Shown: positions 1-7,323, numbered from the stretch's first letter. The stretch is 15,443 nucleotides of DNA from JAFLCA01 sp041907145 (GCA_041907145.1 JAYRHW010000072.1:1-15443), one strand, 5' to 3'. Made by a program: numbers and translations. Notes: a model not told the origin generated them from the sequence alone.

Positions 1-531
1 GAACGACATCGCCGAAAATTTGAAATTCCGATTGAACACTCTTATCGAGCTATCGGACTGCAATTTACTCCAGAACAGCTCATTGAACTTGATGAAGAGT
101 TCCATCGCGAGTACGACGCATCTCGTGCTACCATCAACACCTTCCCAGATATCGCACCAACTCTCGAACATATTCAGGTCGCAGGCGCAGGCAATTCGAT
201 CCTCTCGGCACTCCCGGAGAACCTGCTGCATCGAGACATCAAGCACTTCGCGCTTGAGTCGCATTTTTCACGAGTGATTGGGCGCAGTGGAAAACTTGCT
301 GGAAGTAAGGTGACTCAGGGTAAGTCTCTCTTCAAGGAACTAGAACTCGACCCGCAGGACGTACTGGTAATCGGAGATACGATTTATGATGCGGAAGTTG
401 CCCATGCCTTGGGTACAGACTGCGCGTTACTGCCTCGTGGGCACCAAGACGAGGAGCGTCTGAGGGCGGCCAAGCCCACTATCCTAGCCCCCACTTTGGC
501 CGACCTTCTGGAGGTCCTCCAGACTGCCTAG
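1..531 (+). CDS. HAD-superfamily hydrolase, C-terminal part (5' end outside window)
   Basis: The frame is open from base 1 to the TAG at 529-531 and gives 176 residues of a phosphoglycolate-phosphatase-like HAD hydrolase. Visible motifs are a motif II serine (NSILSA, S69), a motif III lysine (GSKVTQGK, K103 or K108) and motif IV, VIGDTIYDAEVA (G125, D126, D130), which carries the Mg2+-binding acid. The nucleophile motif DxDxT should lie upstream of the window, so only about the last three quarters of a typical 220-230 aa protein is seen. GTG at 274 also opens this frame but is internal to the domain and is not a start. Known for the family: a Mg2+-dependent phosphomonoesterase of the cytoplasm. 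The substrate cannot be told from this fragment. Confidence 0.85.
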   Translation, partial: ERHRRKFEIPIEHSYRAIGLQFTPEQLIELDEEFHREYDASRATINTFPDIAPTLEHIQVAGAGNSILSALPENLLHRDIKHFALESHFSRVIGRSGKLAGSKVTQGKSLFKELELDPQDVLVIGDTIYDAEVAHALGTDCALLPRGHQDEERLRAAKPTILAPTLADLLEVLQTA

Positions 532-540
532 GTAAAGAAT

Positions 541-553
541 CAGGGTTACCCTG
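541..553. repeat. 13-bp perfect palindrome downstream of the HAD gene
   Basis: CAGGGT-T-ACCCTG has 6-bp arms around one central base and begins 9 bp after the HAD stop. A 1-nt loop cannot fold as an RNA hairpin without opening the stem, and no T-run follows. It looks more like a protein-binding half-site pair than a terminator. It could be chance. Confidence 0.3.
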
Positions 554-594
554 AGAAACACCAGCAGGTGTCACTCAGATTCGGTAGCGCCAAT

Positions 595-600
595 TATAAT
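595..600 (+). promoter_or_regulatory. Candidate -10 element (TATAAT) upstream of the acidic protein gene
   Basis: An exact TATAAT sits in an AT-rich patch of the 233-bp gap between the HAD gene and the gene at 765. No recognisable -35 lies 16-18 bp upstream and there is no extended -10 TG. If used, transcription would start near 607 and leave a leader of roughly 160 nt. A weaker TAGAAT lies at 669-674. Nothing else is recognised in this gap. Confidence 0.25.
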
Positions 601-764
601 AATAATTTCAAGAGGTTAACTAAATTGCTCTTGGAATGGCGCCGACAAAATCGAGACAAAGATTAGTTTAGAATAGATGTTACACTTAAGGTGACTAGCC
701 CATAACAGATGTAGACGGGTCCTTTTCTCCATAGTGACCCGGAGCAAGTGAGTTTAGAGATCGC

Positions 765-1847
765 ATGTTAAACCAAGCTAACGAAGTAGCACGGGAAGTC
801 GGCACTGAAGCTCAGATAGCCGAAATCGCCGACATGACCGGCCAGAGCATGGCCGACATTAGCTCGCATCTTCGTGACGCCCATCTCGATGCGCACGCTC
901 AGCAGTGGTCTGGGACTGTTCTCAGAAACGCTGATTTTACTCCTATCGCTCAAACTGAACAGGCTGTTATTACCGCAGACGGAGAGGGTACGACTACCTC
1001 CACGGTCAACTTAGGCGTAAATGGCCAGGCTGCCCGTAACGCTGCTGACGCGATGCAGGTCTATCAGGCGATGGGCTTCTCTCCTGAGGCTTCAGCAAAA
1101 GCTGCTCAGTTGGTAACCACCTATACCACTGCAGCGCAGGGTAATTCCCAGACTTCCTTCGCGGCAGCCAGCCCTGAAGCTCAGGAACCGATGGCACTAG
1201 GCCAGGAGCAAGGGATGGTTGAACCGCTTTCAACCGAGCAGCCGATATCCATCGAACAGCAAGAAGCCCTTGCTCAGCCGGTAGCCCAGGCTGATGAGCT
1301 TGAACTGCAAGATACGATGGCGGAGCTGAGCGAAGCAGTCGATCAAGACGAAAGTATTCCTCAAGATGTTCGCGTCAGAACTGCTCTGGATGAAGAATTG
1401 ACTCTCGAAGACCCGCTAGCCGATACGGAGTATATGCGGGAAGTCGATGTCGAAGAGCTTCCTGAAGCCGTCGCTCAACAGACTGGCCTCACGGAGGAAA
1501 CCGAGCAGCCGTTGCAAATAGCCGACAGTAGTCGTCTGGATTGGGGCACTGAAATTGCTGAACAAACGGCCGAGCTTGAAACTCAAGCCACCGGCACCGA
1601 ATCAGAAACCCGATTCGACTTGAAGCTTACCGAGTCCGTCGAAGCAGATGTTGCTCCCGAGAGCAGGCTGGACCTTGAAGCTCCCATAGCGATTGGATCG
1701 CAGACCGAAGAAACTCAAGCTATCGAGCAGCAAGTCTCCGGACTCGAGACGGAGGAACGCACCTTCAAGCTCAGCTCCGCCAGTGAAACGAACACCACCC
1801 GCCGCGAAGGCCGAGCCCGTATTGGTGTTTATTCCCTCGCTGCCTAA
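765..1847 (+). CDS. Hypothetical acidic, Glu/Gln-rich protein (360 aa)
   Basis: I do not recognise a family. ATG at 765 is the first start after the in-frame stop at 735-737. A weak GAGA (757-760) precedes it. Residues 1-135 look mildly structured and alanine-rich, with a hydrophobic patch around 98-125. Residues 136-340 are low complexity, dominated by Glu, Gln, Ala, Thr and Ser, with three lysines and no cysteine in the whole protein. A short motif [ST]R[LF]D[LW] recurs at about 256-260, 282-286 and 300-304, with a degenerate copy near 332-336 (RTFKL). The last 15 residues switch to basic (RREGRAR, 346-352). No signal peptide or membrane segment is seen. It ends 5 bp before convergent yjbQ. 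The long open frame without stops supports a real gene; the function is unknown. Scaffold or disordered regulatory protein is only a guess. Confidence 0.75.
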   Translation: MLNQANEVAREVGTEAQIAEIADMTGQSMADISSHLRDAHLDAHAQQWSGTVLRNADFTPIAQTEQAVITADGEGTTTSTVNLGVNGQAARNAADAMQVYQAMGFSPEASAKAAQLVTTYTTAAQGNSQTSFAAASPEAQEPMALGQEQGMVEPLSTEQPISIEQQEALAQPVAQADELELQDTMAELSEAVDQDESIPQDVRVRTALDEELTLEDPLADTEYMREVDVEELPEAVAQQTGLTEETEQPLQIADSSRLDWGTEIAEQTAELETQATGTESETRFDLKLTESVEADVAPESRLDLEAPIAIGSQTEETQAIEQQVSGLETEERTFKLSSASETNTTRREGRARIGVYSLAA

Positions 1848-1852
1848 GGTAC

Positions 1853-2260
1853 TCATTCATTGACGTGCAAAACTATCGAGCGTTTATGGGCGCTCTTTCG
1901 ATGCTCCCAAACATAGATTCCCTGCCAAGTCCCGAGCACTAGCTCCCCGTTCAAGACCGGAATCCCCAAACTCGTAGCAGTCAGCACCGCCTTTATATGC
2001 GAGGGCATATCGTCCGGCCCCTCGGTCGTATGCGTGAAAAGCGAGTCATTCTCCTTTACCAGGCGGTTAAGCCACGCTTCCAAATCGCGCTTGGCGGATG
2101 GATCCGCATTTTCCTGAATAATCAGGCTTGCCGAGGTGTGCCGGATAAAGACCGTGCAAAGCCCCTCGCTGCAATCGCATTGACGAATAAAGGAGTTAAC
2201 CGAGTCGGTAATCTCGTAAAGTCCCTGCCCTTGCGTATGAATGGATAATTCCTTAATCAT
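1853..2260 (-). CDS. yjbQ: YjbQ/UPF0047 family protein (secondary thiamine-phosphate synthase-like)
   Basis: The 135-aa product matches the compact YjbQ fold over its full usual length. Family signatures are FIRHTSAS (38-45), ENADP (50-54), the conserved HTTEGPDDMPSHIK block (77-90) and GTWQGIYVWEHR (110-121). His and Asp/Glu in these blocks line the family's putative active site. I chose ATG at 2258-2260 over the in-frame TTG at 2267-2269 because GGA stands 6-8 nt before the ATG and the family begins at this point. Known: E. coli YjbQ gives weak thiamine-phosphate synthase activity in genetic tests; the physiological role is unsettled. The protein is cytoplasmic. The gene faces the amidase gene across a 35-bp divergent gap and converges on the acidic protein gene with 5 bp between stops. 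Confidence 0.92.
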   Translation of the reverse strand: MIKELSIHTQGQGLYEITDSVNSFIRQCDCSEGLCTVFIRHTSASLIIQENADPSAKRDLEAWLNRLVKENDSLFTHTTEGPDDMPSHIKAVLTATSLGIPVLNGELVLGTWQGIYVWEHRKSAHKRSIVLHVNE

Positions 2261-2270
2261 TGGTTCCAAT
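2259..2270. promoter_or_regulatory. Short palindrome at the yjbQ/amidase divergent start region
   Basis: ATTGG-TT-CCAAT overlaps the yjbQ start codon inside the 35-bp gap between two divergent genes. Its position suits an operator, but 5-bp arms are too short to exclude chance. Confidence 0.2.
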
Positions 2271-2295
2271 GTAACACTAGAGGGTAAAGCTACGT

Positions 2296-2814
2296 ATGAT
2301 GAGCATTATCGCTAAACCTCTAATCCACGCCAACGAGCGTCCGGTCGGCACGGCAGTTGATACCATCATCATTCACTCGCTGTACGCCAAAGATCAACCA
2401 GAACCCGTGAGCATTGCGGCATGCTTTAGCGTCCTAGATGCCTGCCAGGTTTCGGCCCACTATCTTATTTCAAGAGACGGTGAGATCTGGCGGCTTGTCG
2501 ACGAGGAAAAGCGCGCTTGGCATGCCGGTGTCAGTAAAATGCCTTTCTCAGAGGATGGCCGCGAGAACGTCAATCACTTCAGCATTGGCATCGAGCTCAT
2601 CGCAACCGAAGAATCCGGATTTACCGATCTGCAGTATGAGGCTCTCACGCGTTTGACGCTCGAAATAATTCAGCGTCACCCTATCAAGAGCATCCTTGGT
2701 CATGAGCATGTCGCCCCAGGACGCAAAGTGGATCCAGGCCCGCTGTTTGATTGGGCGCGCTATCGGAGCTCAGTTGAAGCGGGCACTCAGATTACGCTGC
2801 AATTCCCTGCCTGA
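2296..2814 (+). CDS. ampD: N-acetylmuramoyl-L-alanine amidase, AmpD-like (Amidase_2)
   Basis: The 172-aa protein cuts the amide bond between N-acetylmuramic acid and L-alanine, probably on anhydro-muropeptides during cell-wall recycling. Zinc ligands by pattern are H27 (IIIHS), H136 (LGHEH) and D146 (GRKVDPGP). The 10-residue H-to-D spacing equals AmpD H154/D164, and K144 matches AmpD K162. E100 (GIELI) fits the catalytic glutamate. VSAHYLISRDGEIWRLV (52-68) and RAWHAG (73-78) are further Amidase_2 hallmarks. No signal peptide is visible, so it should be cytoplasmic like AmpD rather than secreted like AmiD. The start is ATG 2296, with ATG 2299 as alternative; AGAGGG at 2279-2284 is a usable but rather distant ribosome site. 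Its last 23 bp overlap the end of hisS on the other strand. The symbol rests on family resemblance. Confidence 0.9.
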   Translation: MMSIIAKPLIHANERPVGTAVDTIIIHSLYAKDQPEPVSIAACFSVLDACQVSAHYLISRDGEIWRLVDEEKRAWHAGVSKMPFSEDGRENVNHFSIGIELIATEESGFTDLQYEALTRLTLEIIQRHPIKSILGHEHVAPGRKVDPGPLFDWARYRSSVEAGTQITLQFPA

Positions 2815-4117
2815 TTGTATGCGCTTTGGCCCACGCGGATAAGTCGGAGACCGGAGACTGCTCCTTTGTTTGGAGATTCTTGATTTCCAGCCCGTCTTCA
2901 CTGACGAACAATACGAAAGGAATTTTCTTGGAATCGGCATAGTCGATTTGTTTGCCAAGCTTGGGCGCCGTGAAGAACACTTCGGCAGGCACCCCTGATC
3001 TTCTGAGTTCGCGAGCAACTTCATTGCAACGTGGGCGCTGATCTTCGTTGAAAACGGCTACGAGCACCTGCGTAGGGCTGCGCCTCTCAGCGGGAATGAG
3101 GTTCTCGGAGACAATCAAATCCATGAGCCGGGTAAGCCCAATCGAGATCCCCACTCCAGGCAGCTTCTTATTGATAAATTGCGATGCTAAGTCCTCGTAT
3201 CTTCCACCAGCAGCGACGGCGCCAAACTCGGGGAAATCATTGAGATGCGCTTCGACGATAATGCCGGTGTAGTAATCCAGTCCGCGCGCCAGACTCAAGT
3301 CAAGCTCGAATCGATCGAGCGCAGCAGGCGGCAGCCACTGCCTAATAGACACAAGTTCAGCCAGCCCCTCGCGGCACCACTCGTCGTCAGGCAACGAGCC
3401 CGCTAGGGTACCGACAAACGACGAGAAGGGAATTTTATTCTTCGAGAATTCGATGATCCGATGCGCAATGGGCAGCTCAAGTTTTAGGTGATCGCAAAGT
3501 TCCTTCTGAACTCCGTCCCAGCCAATTTTATTAGCTTTGTCGACAGCGATAATTGCGGACTTGCGTTGAGCCTCGGACAAGCCCAGCGAGCGATAACAAC
3601 CAAGCAGCAATTTTCTATTGTTTAGCTTGATGGTGTATTTTGCCACGCCAATCGCGGAGAACGCGGCGTCGAGAACCTCCAGCACTTCGGCATCGCAGCT
3701 TAGCGGCAACGTCTCGCGAGCGATGAGGTCGATATCGAACTGATAGAACTCCCGAAACCTACCGCGCTGCGGGCGATCTCCTCGCCAGACTTTCTGCAAC
3801 TGGTAGCGCTTGAACGGAAACTGCAGCTCGTTGAAATGCTGGCCAACGTATCGGGCAAAGGGCACAGTGAGGTCGAAGTGCAGTCCGAGCTCAGCTTCAG
3901 CATCCTTGTCTCCGAGCGCGCGGGTAACTTGAAAAATTTCCTTATCTATAACTCCCTTGGATGCCAAGGTGCTCATCAGCTCAACGGCCGGCGTTTCGAT
4001 GGGAGTATAACCGTAGCTCGCGTAGACCGACTTGACGCGAGCAATCAGCGAGTCCTCGATAGCTTTGTGTTCGGGAAGCCACTCGGGAAAGCCTGATATG
4101 CTGCTGATTTTACTCAT
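2792..4117 (-). CDS. hisS: Histidyl-tRNA synthetase (HisRS)
   Basis: This 441-aa class II synthetase charges tRNA-His with histidine in the cytoplasm. Visible in order: motif 1 region (YTPIETPAVE, about 37-46), FDLTVPFARYVG (81-92), motif 2 RGDRPQRGRFREFYQFDID (112-130), a HisRS insertion region (about 170-265), the histidine-binding signature LARGLDYYTG (276-285), GGRYEDL and motif 3 GISIGLTRL (304-331), then the anticodon-binding domain (about 347-441). That domain and RGLDYYTG exclude the paralogue HisZ. The frame stays open to 4261, but the extra N-terminal residues show no family similarity, so I take ATG at 4115-4117. No good ribosome site precedes it. 'DLTVPFARY' and 'REFYQFDID' are the eukaryote/archaea/Bacteroidota-like variants, not the E. 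coli-like 'RQFHQ' form. The 3' end overlaps the amidase gene tail to tail. Confidence 0.96.
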   Translation of the reverse strand: MSKISSISGFPEWLPEHKAIEDSLIARVKSVYASYGYTPIETPAVELMSTLASKGVIDKEIFQVTRALGDKDAEAELGLHFDLTVPFARYVGQHFNELQFPFKRYQLQKVWRGDRPQRGRFREFYQFDIDLIARETLPLSCDAEVLEVLDAAFSAIGVAKYTIKLNNRKLLLGCYRSLGLSEAQRKSAIIAVDKANKIGWDGVQKELCDHLKLELPIAHRIIEFSKNKIPFSSFVGTLAGSLPDDEWCREGLAELVSIRQWLPPAALDRFELDLSLARGLDYYTGIIVEAHLNDFPEFGAVAAGGRYEDLASQFINKKLPGVGISIGLTRLMDLIVSENLIPAERRSPTQVLVAVFNEDQRPRCNEVARELRRSGVPAEVFFTAPKLGKQIDYADSKKIPFVLFVSEDGLEIKNLQTKEQSPVSDLSAWAKAHTIRQGIAA

Positions 4118-4329
4118 GTTATTTATGCCGGTTTTAGGCGTTCGAGCTCTGCGATAGTGCCACCGAGGGTGCCGGAAATCAACCTCAGTATGCGCGCTGG
4201 AGCCAGCCTCCAAGGCCCAATTTCTTTGCCTAGATCGGAGCTTTCCGGTAACATAGGGCATCTGCGGTATTCTAACGCGCCTCTTTCATTAATCGGTTTT
4301 CCCCTTTTTACTCTCGCGAGTTTTCAGCC

Positions 4330-4584
4330 ATGGCGACTTATTCAAAAATGTCTTGGAGCAAAATTAAGCAGCTCTTCGAGGGTGAATGGGTTGAGCTGGT
4401 AGAACTTGATTGGGACTGGTCTTCCCCATTTCCCAGGACTGCTCGAGTAAAGAATCATGCTCCCGATCGCTCAGAACTTTTAGAACTGATGGGCGCTGAG
4501 GACCAATCTGCGAACTCCGTGGTGCTCTTTGTCGGTGCCGCTTCAGCAGTCGTAAATTTCGAATCTTCAGTGACGGCGCTGTAG
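4330..4584 (+). CDS. Small hypothetical protein (84 aa), tryptophan-rich N terminus
   Basis: I do not recognise a named family. The product starts with an amphipathic, aromatic segment (WSKIKQLFEGEWVELVELDW, 9-28) that reads like a folded beta-rich domain and not random sequence. A conserved-looking RTARVKNHAPDR (36-47) and a hydrophobic SVVLFVGAA (63-71) follow. It has no cysteine and no signal peptide. ATG 4330 is preceded only by a weak GAG at 4318-4320; ATG 4348 is an alternative. It lies 54 bp before the GH3 gene on the same strand, so co-transcription is likely. A 20-bp imperfect tandem duplication begins in its last codons and ends after its stop, so the C-terminal residues may be recent. 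Confidence 0.6.
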   Translation: MATYSKMSWSKIKQLFEGEWVELVELDWDWSSPFPRTARVKNHAPDRSELLELMGAEDQSANSVVLFVGAASAVVNFESSVTAL

Positions 4585-4604
4585 CTTCAGTCTCGGCGCT
4601 TGTA
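4565..4604 (+). repeat. Two-copy 20-bp imperfect tandem repeat across a stop codon
   Basis: CTTCAGTGACGGCGCTGTAG (4565-4584) is followed directly by CTTCAGTCTCGGCGCTTGTA (4585-4604). The first 16 positions match at 14. The first unit carries the stop of the 84-aa gene (4582-4584). This looks like a slippage duplication that has since drifted. Confidence 0.6.
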
Positions 4605-4638
4605 AGCACCTCACAATTTGGCTAGATATCGAAGCATC

Positions 4639-6168
4639 ATGTTTGATGCCACCCCGTTCTTACGCTTGTATGCCCGCCGTCGCGCTGAGCAGCTTCGCAT
4701 GCAAAGTACTTCAGTAGCGCAGGAAGGCACGCTCCTTAGGCTTGTTCGCACTGCCGCAAATACGAAGTTTGGACGCGATCACAACTTCGCTGCCATAAAG
4801 GGTGTTACAGACTTCCAGTCCCGCGTGCGGCCTCGCAAGTATGAGGATTTCTGGAACGAATACTTTAAGCCCGTATTTCCAAGGCTCGAGAACTGCGCCT
4901 GGCCCGGGCTTATTTCCTATTTTGCGGTGAGCTCTGGAACCAGCGCTGGACCGACCAAGTACATTCCGTATACGAACGAGATGCGAAACTCCAATGCCAA
5001 AGCGGGCCTCGATTTGCTTGTGCATCATTTGCAAAGCCGCCCGCAGAGCAAAATCTTCGCCGGCAAGAGTTTTGTTCTCGGTGGCAGCACTGATTTGGTC
5101 GAACAAGCCCCGGGCATTTCAAGTGGAGACTTGAGCGGCATCGCCGTCAAGACATTGCCCTGGTGGGCACGCATGCGCTACTTCCCTCCACCGGAGCTGG
5201 CACTGATCAAGGACTGGGAACAAAAAGTTGAAGTTCTAGGGCGCGAGTCGCTTAAACAGAATATCAGATCTATTTCCGGGGTCCCGAGCTGGCTCCTCAT
5301 CTTTTGTGAAAGATTGAAACAGCTGAATCCCGGCCTCGATGCCCGCTTCTCTTCCTGGTACCCGAACCTAGAACTGCTCGTTCACGGCGGCGTGAACTTC
5401 GCTCCCTACCATCGCCAATTCAAAGCTCTGCTCGAGGGCAGTAAGGCGGAGATGCGTGAAGTATATCCGGCAAGTGAAGGATTTATCGCCGTGGCTGATC
5501 GCGGATACGGGGAAGGTCTGCGACTGGTGCTTGATAGCGGGATATTTTATGAATTTATCCCGGTCGATGAATTGGACTCCCCAAGCCCCACACGACATTG
5601 GATTAAAAATATCGAGCCAGGGGTAAATTATGCTGTAGTTATGAGCACCTGCGCCGGTCTTTGGTCATACATCATTGGCGATACGGTGAAGTTCATTGAC
5701 CGAGATCCCCCGCGCCTGCTCGTATCCGGAAGAATTTCCTATTTTCTCTCGGCTTTCGGCGAGCATCTGCTCGGGGAAGAGATCGAAGACGCCGTTTCCA
5801 CCGCTGCCGGAGCTATCCGAGCTGCTGTGACGGATTATTCCGTAGGCGCACTTTATCCCGAAGGCCCTGGAGAACTTGGCGGTCACCGTTTTGTCATAGA
5901 ATTTAGCGGTGCGGCACCCTCAGCCCAAGAGCTGGCCACCTTTGGTCTGACCCTCGATCAACATTTGCGCAAGCGCAATGAAGACTATGATGCGCACCGA
6001 GCCAATGGATTTGGACTTAATGCCCCCAGCATAACTGCGGTCAAGCCAGGAACCTTTGCGGCATGGATGAAAGCTCGGGGCAAGCTTGGCGGCCAAAACA
6101 AAGTTCCGCGAATTGTAAACGACAAGGAATTATTTTTGAATCTTTGCGAGTTTGCTTCGCGATCCTAA
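4639..6168 (+). CDS. GH3 family acyl-acid amido synthetase (acyl-adenylate-forming enzyme)
   Basis: The 509-aa product is a full-length GH3-fold ANL-type ligase. It should activate a carboxylic acid with ATP and pass the acyl group to an amino acid or other amine, as plant JAR1 and GH3 enzymes do. ATP-binding motifs are SSGTSAGPTK (98-107), VYPASEG (275-281) and LWSYIIGDTVKF (341-352). The mobile C-terminal domain carries LGGQNKVPR with K488, equivalent to the family's conserved lysine region. There is no signal peptide, so it is cytoplasmic. ATG 4639 is preferred over TTG 4618 because GAAG lies 5 nt upstream and MFDATPFLRLYARRR starts like other family members. It probably shares a transcript with the 84-aa gene. 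Bacterial GH3 substrates are largely unknown, so none is assigned. Confidence 0.92.
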   Translation: MFDATPFLRLYARRRAEQLRMQSTSVAQEGTLLRLVRTAANTKFGRDHNFAAIKGVTDFQSRVRPRKYEDFWNEYFKPVFPRLENCAWPGLISYFAVSSGTSAGPTKYIPYTNEMRNSNAKAGLDLLVHHLQSRPQSKIFAGKSFVLGGSTDLVEQAPGISSGDLSGIAVKTLPWWARMRYFPPPELALIKDWEQKVEVLGRESLKQNIRSISGVPSWLLIFCERLKQLNPGLDARFSSWYPNLELLVHGGVNFAPYHRQFKALLEGSKAEMREVYPASEGFIAVADRGYGEGLRLVLDSGIFYEFIPVDELDSPSPTRHWIKNIEPGVNYAVVMSTCAGLWSYIIGDTVKFIDRDPPRLLVSGRISYFLSAFGEHLLGEEIEDAVSTAAGAIRAAVTDYSVGALYPEGPGELGGHRFVIEFSGAAPSAQELATFGLTLDQHLRKRNEDYDAHRANGFGLNAPSITAVKPGTFAAWMKARGKLGGQNKVPRIVNDKELFLNLCEFASRS

Positions 6169-6212
6169 AGTCACTCCAATCGCTATCGGCTATTGCCTTG
6201 CCATCCCTGACG

Positions 6213-6250
6213 CGGCTAGACTCTCTTTTTTTTTAAATTGCTTCTAGCCG
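6213..6250 (+). terminator. Possible terminator hairpin after the GH3 gene
   Basis: CGGCTAGA (6213-6220) pairs perfectly with TCTAGCCG (6243-6250) across a 22-nt T-rich loop. A T-rich stretch follows (TTTCGCTTTTCTT, 6251-6263). It lies 44 bp after the GH3 stop, where a terminator is expected. The long loop and imperfect U-tract make it weak. The rest of 6169-6372 shows nothing further that I can name. Confidence 0.35.
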
Positions 6251-6372
6251 TTTCGCTTTTCTTAGGGCACACTCTCTGACTGTTGCCAGCGTTCGCGAAT
6301 CTCGCGGCATCGCTCTTGCAACTCTAGGCTGCCTCTCTTGCTCCCCTAAGCACCCTTTCATTTGCATTGGTT

Positions 6373-7170
6373 ATGGCTGTTGCTGTCCAAGAAGTCCGCG
6401 AAATATTGCCTGAAAAGCTCTCTATTCCAGCTGTGCTCGATCTCCGAGTCGAAGCTATAAGCAAGAGTTTCGGCGACGAGGGGAAAGTCCTCGATTGTAT
6501 TAGCTTTGAGGTCGAACGCGGCCAATCGGTGGCGCTGATTGGCTCCAGCCGTTCAGGGAAATCAACACTGCTCCAATGCTGCGTGCGACTGCTCGAGCCC
6601 GATTCCGGTACCGTGCATATCTTCGGAGAAAATACTTCACCACTCTCGAAGCGACAGCTTCAGCGTGTGCAGTCAAAAATTGGTTTCCTGGGTAGTAAAG
6701 CTCCGCTTAATTCAAAACACACCGTCCTGCGCGCCGTTCTCGAAGGTGCGCTCCCCAGAAAGAACAAAGCCGTGCTTTGGATTCAGAGTTCTCTACTCAA
6801 AACCGAGCGAGAAGAGGCGATGCGTTGCCTCGAGTGCGTCGGCGCTGCCCACTTGAGTGCTAAATTGGTTTCCGATCTGTCCCCCGCCGATGCTCGTCGA
6901 GTGGCGATCGCTAAAATTCTTATGCTGCGGCCGCAGCTCATCATCGCCGATGAGCCTGTGGCGGATCTTGATATCCGTTCGGCAGAAAAGACCATGGATC
7001 TGCTGCTTGGATTGGTGCGAGCGGCAAAACTTACGCTGCTATTTTCGTCGCATGATCTGGTGGATGCTTTATCTTACGCCGATCGCGCCCTGGCGCTGCA
7101 CCAAGGAAAACTCGAGCTCGACGCGCCTGTGGGAGCGGATGATGCCCGGGTCTTGCGCGCCCTATTATAA
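6373..7170 (+). CDS. ABC transporter ATP-binding protein, PhnC-like, with altered Q-loop and signature
   Basis: The 265-aa nucleotide-binding protein has Walker A GSSRSGKST (57-65), Walker B LIIADEP with catalytic E194, D-loop ADLD (197-200) and switch histidine H227 (FSSHDL). Overall it resembles phosphonate-type PhnC: the TVLRAVLEGAL segment (117-127), the long helix before the signature, and ADEPVADLD. Two expected elements are changed. The signature reads LSPAD (169-173) instead of LSGGQ, and the Q-loop glutamine position holds serine (IGFLGS, S108). Substrate is unknown and no permease or binding protein lies nearby. ATG 6373 is preferred over TTG 6367; neither has a ribosome site. It may pair with a distant permease, or act as a non-transport or poorly hydrolysing ATPase. 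Confidence 0.9.
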   Translation: MAVAVQEVREILPEKLSIPAVLDLRVEAISKSFGDEGKVLDCISFEVERGQSVALIGSSRSGKSTLLQCCVRLLEPDSGTVHIFGENTSPLSKRQLQRVQSKIGFLGSKAPLNSKHTVLRAVLEGALPRKNKAVLWIQSSLLKTEREEAMRCLECVGAAHLSAKLVSDLSPADARRVAIAKILMLRPQLIIADEPVADLDIRSAEKTMDLLLGLVRAAKLTLLFSSHDLVDALSYADRALALHQGKLELDAPVGADDARVLRALL

Positions 7171-7294
7171 TATTGGCTTCTCAGGCGCTCCAGCTGGTCC
7201 AGCAATGTAAGCGGCTAATGGCCACGACTTTGCATCCGGCGTCGATTTCCCTGCAGTTACTTCGCTATTAGCCTCCGAGCTGCGTTCTCAAGCG

Positions 7295-7323
7295 TTGCTT
7301 CAAAATTACCGAAGAACTAGACT
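7295..7323 (+). promoter_or_regulatory. Weak candidate promoter upstream of the desaturase gene
   Basis: TTGCTT (7295-7300) and TAGACT (7318-7323) are separated by 17 bp. They match the -35 consensus at 3 of 6 and the -10 at 4 of 6, with a predicted start near 7330 and a leader of about 20 nt. A TATATT at 7323-7328 overlaps. The rest of the 180-bp gap after the ABC gene holds nothing recognisable. Confidence 0.22.

Noticed and set aside
1059..1164. UBA-like domain in the acidic protein (MGFSPEASAKAAQL...GN)
   Set aside because: The MGF and GN words suggest UBA, but the spacing is too long and the third-helix pattern is missing. Likely chance in Ala-rich sequence.
2792..4117. HisZ (ATP phosphoribosyltransferase regulatory subunit)
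   Set aside because: The histidine signature RGLDYYTG and a C-terminal anticodon-binding domain are present, which HisZ lacks.
4118..4261. N-terminal extension of HisRS to an upstream start
   Set aside because: The extra 48 residues resemble no HisRS extension. The family begins at the Met encoded at 4115-4117.
6904..6911. HIP1 octamer GCGATCGC as evidence of cyanobacterial ancestry
   Set aside because: I noticed only one copy, inside a coding region. Cyanobacterial enrichment would give many more.
7213..7273. GGCTAAT / ATTAGCC inverted repeat between the ABC and desaturase genes
   Set aside because: Seven-base arms with a 47-nt spacer are expected by chance, and there is no T-run or other support.
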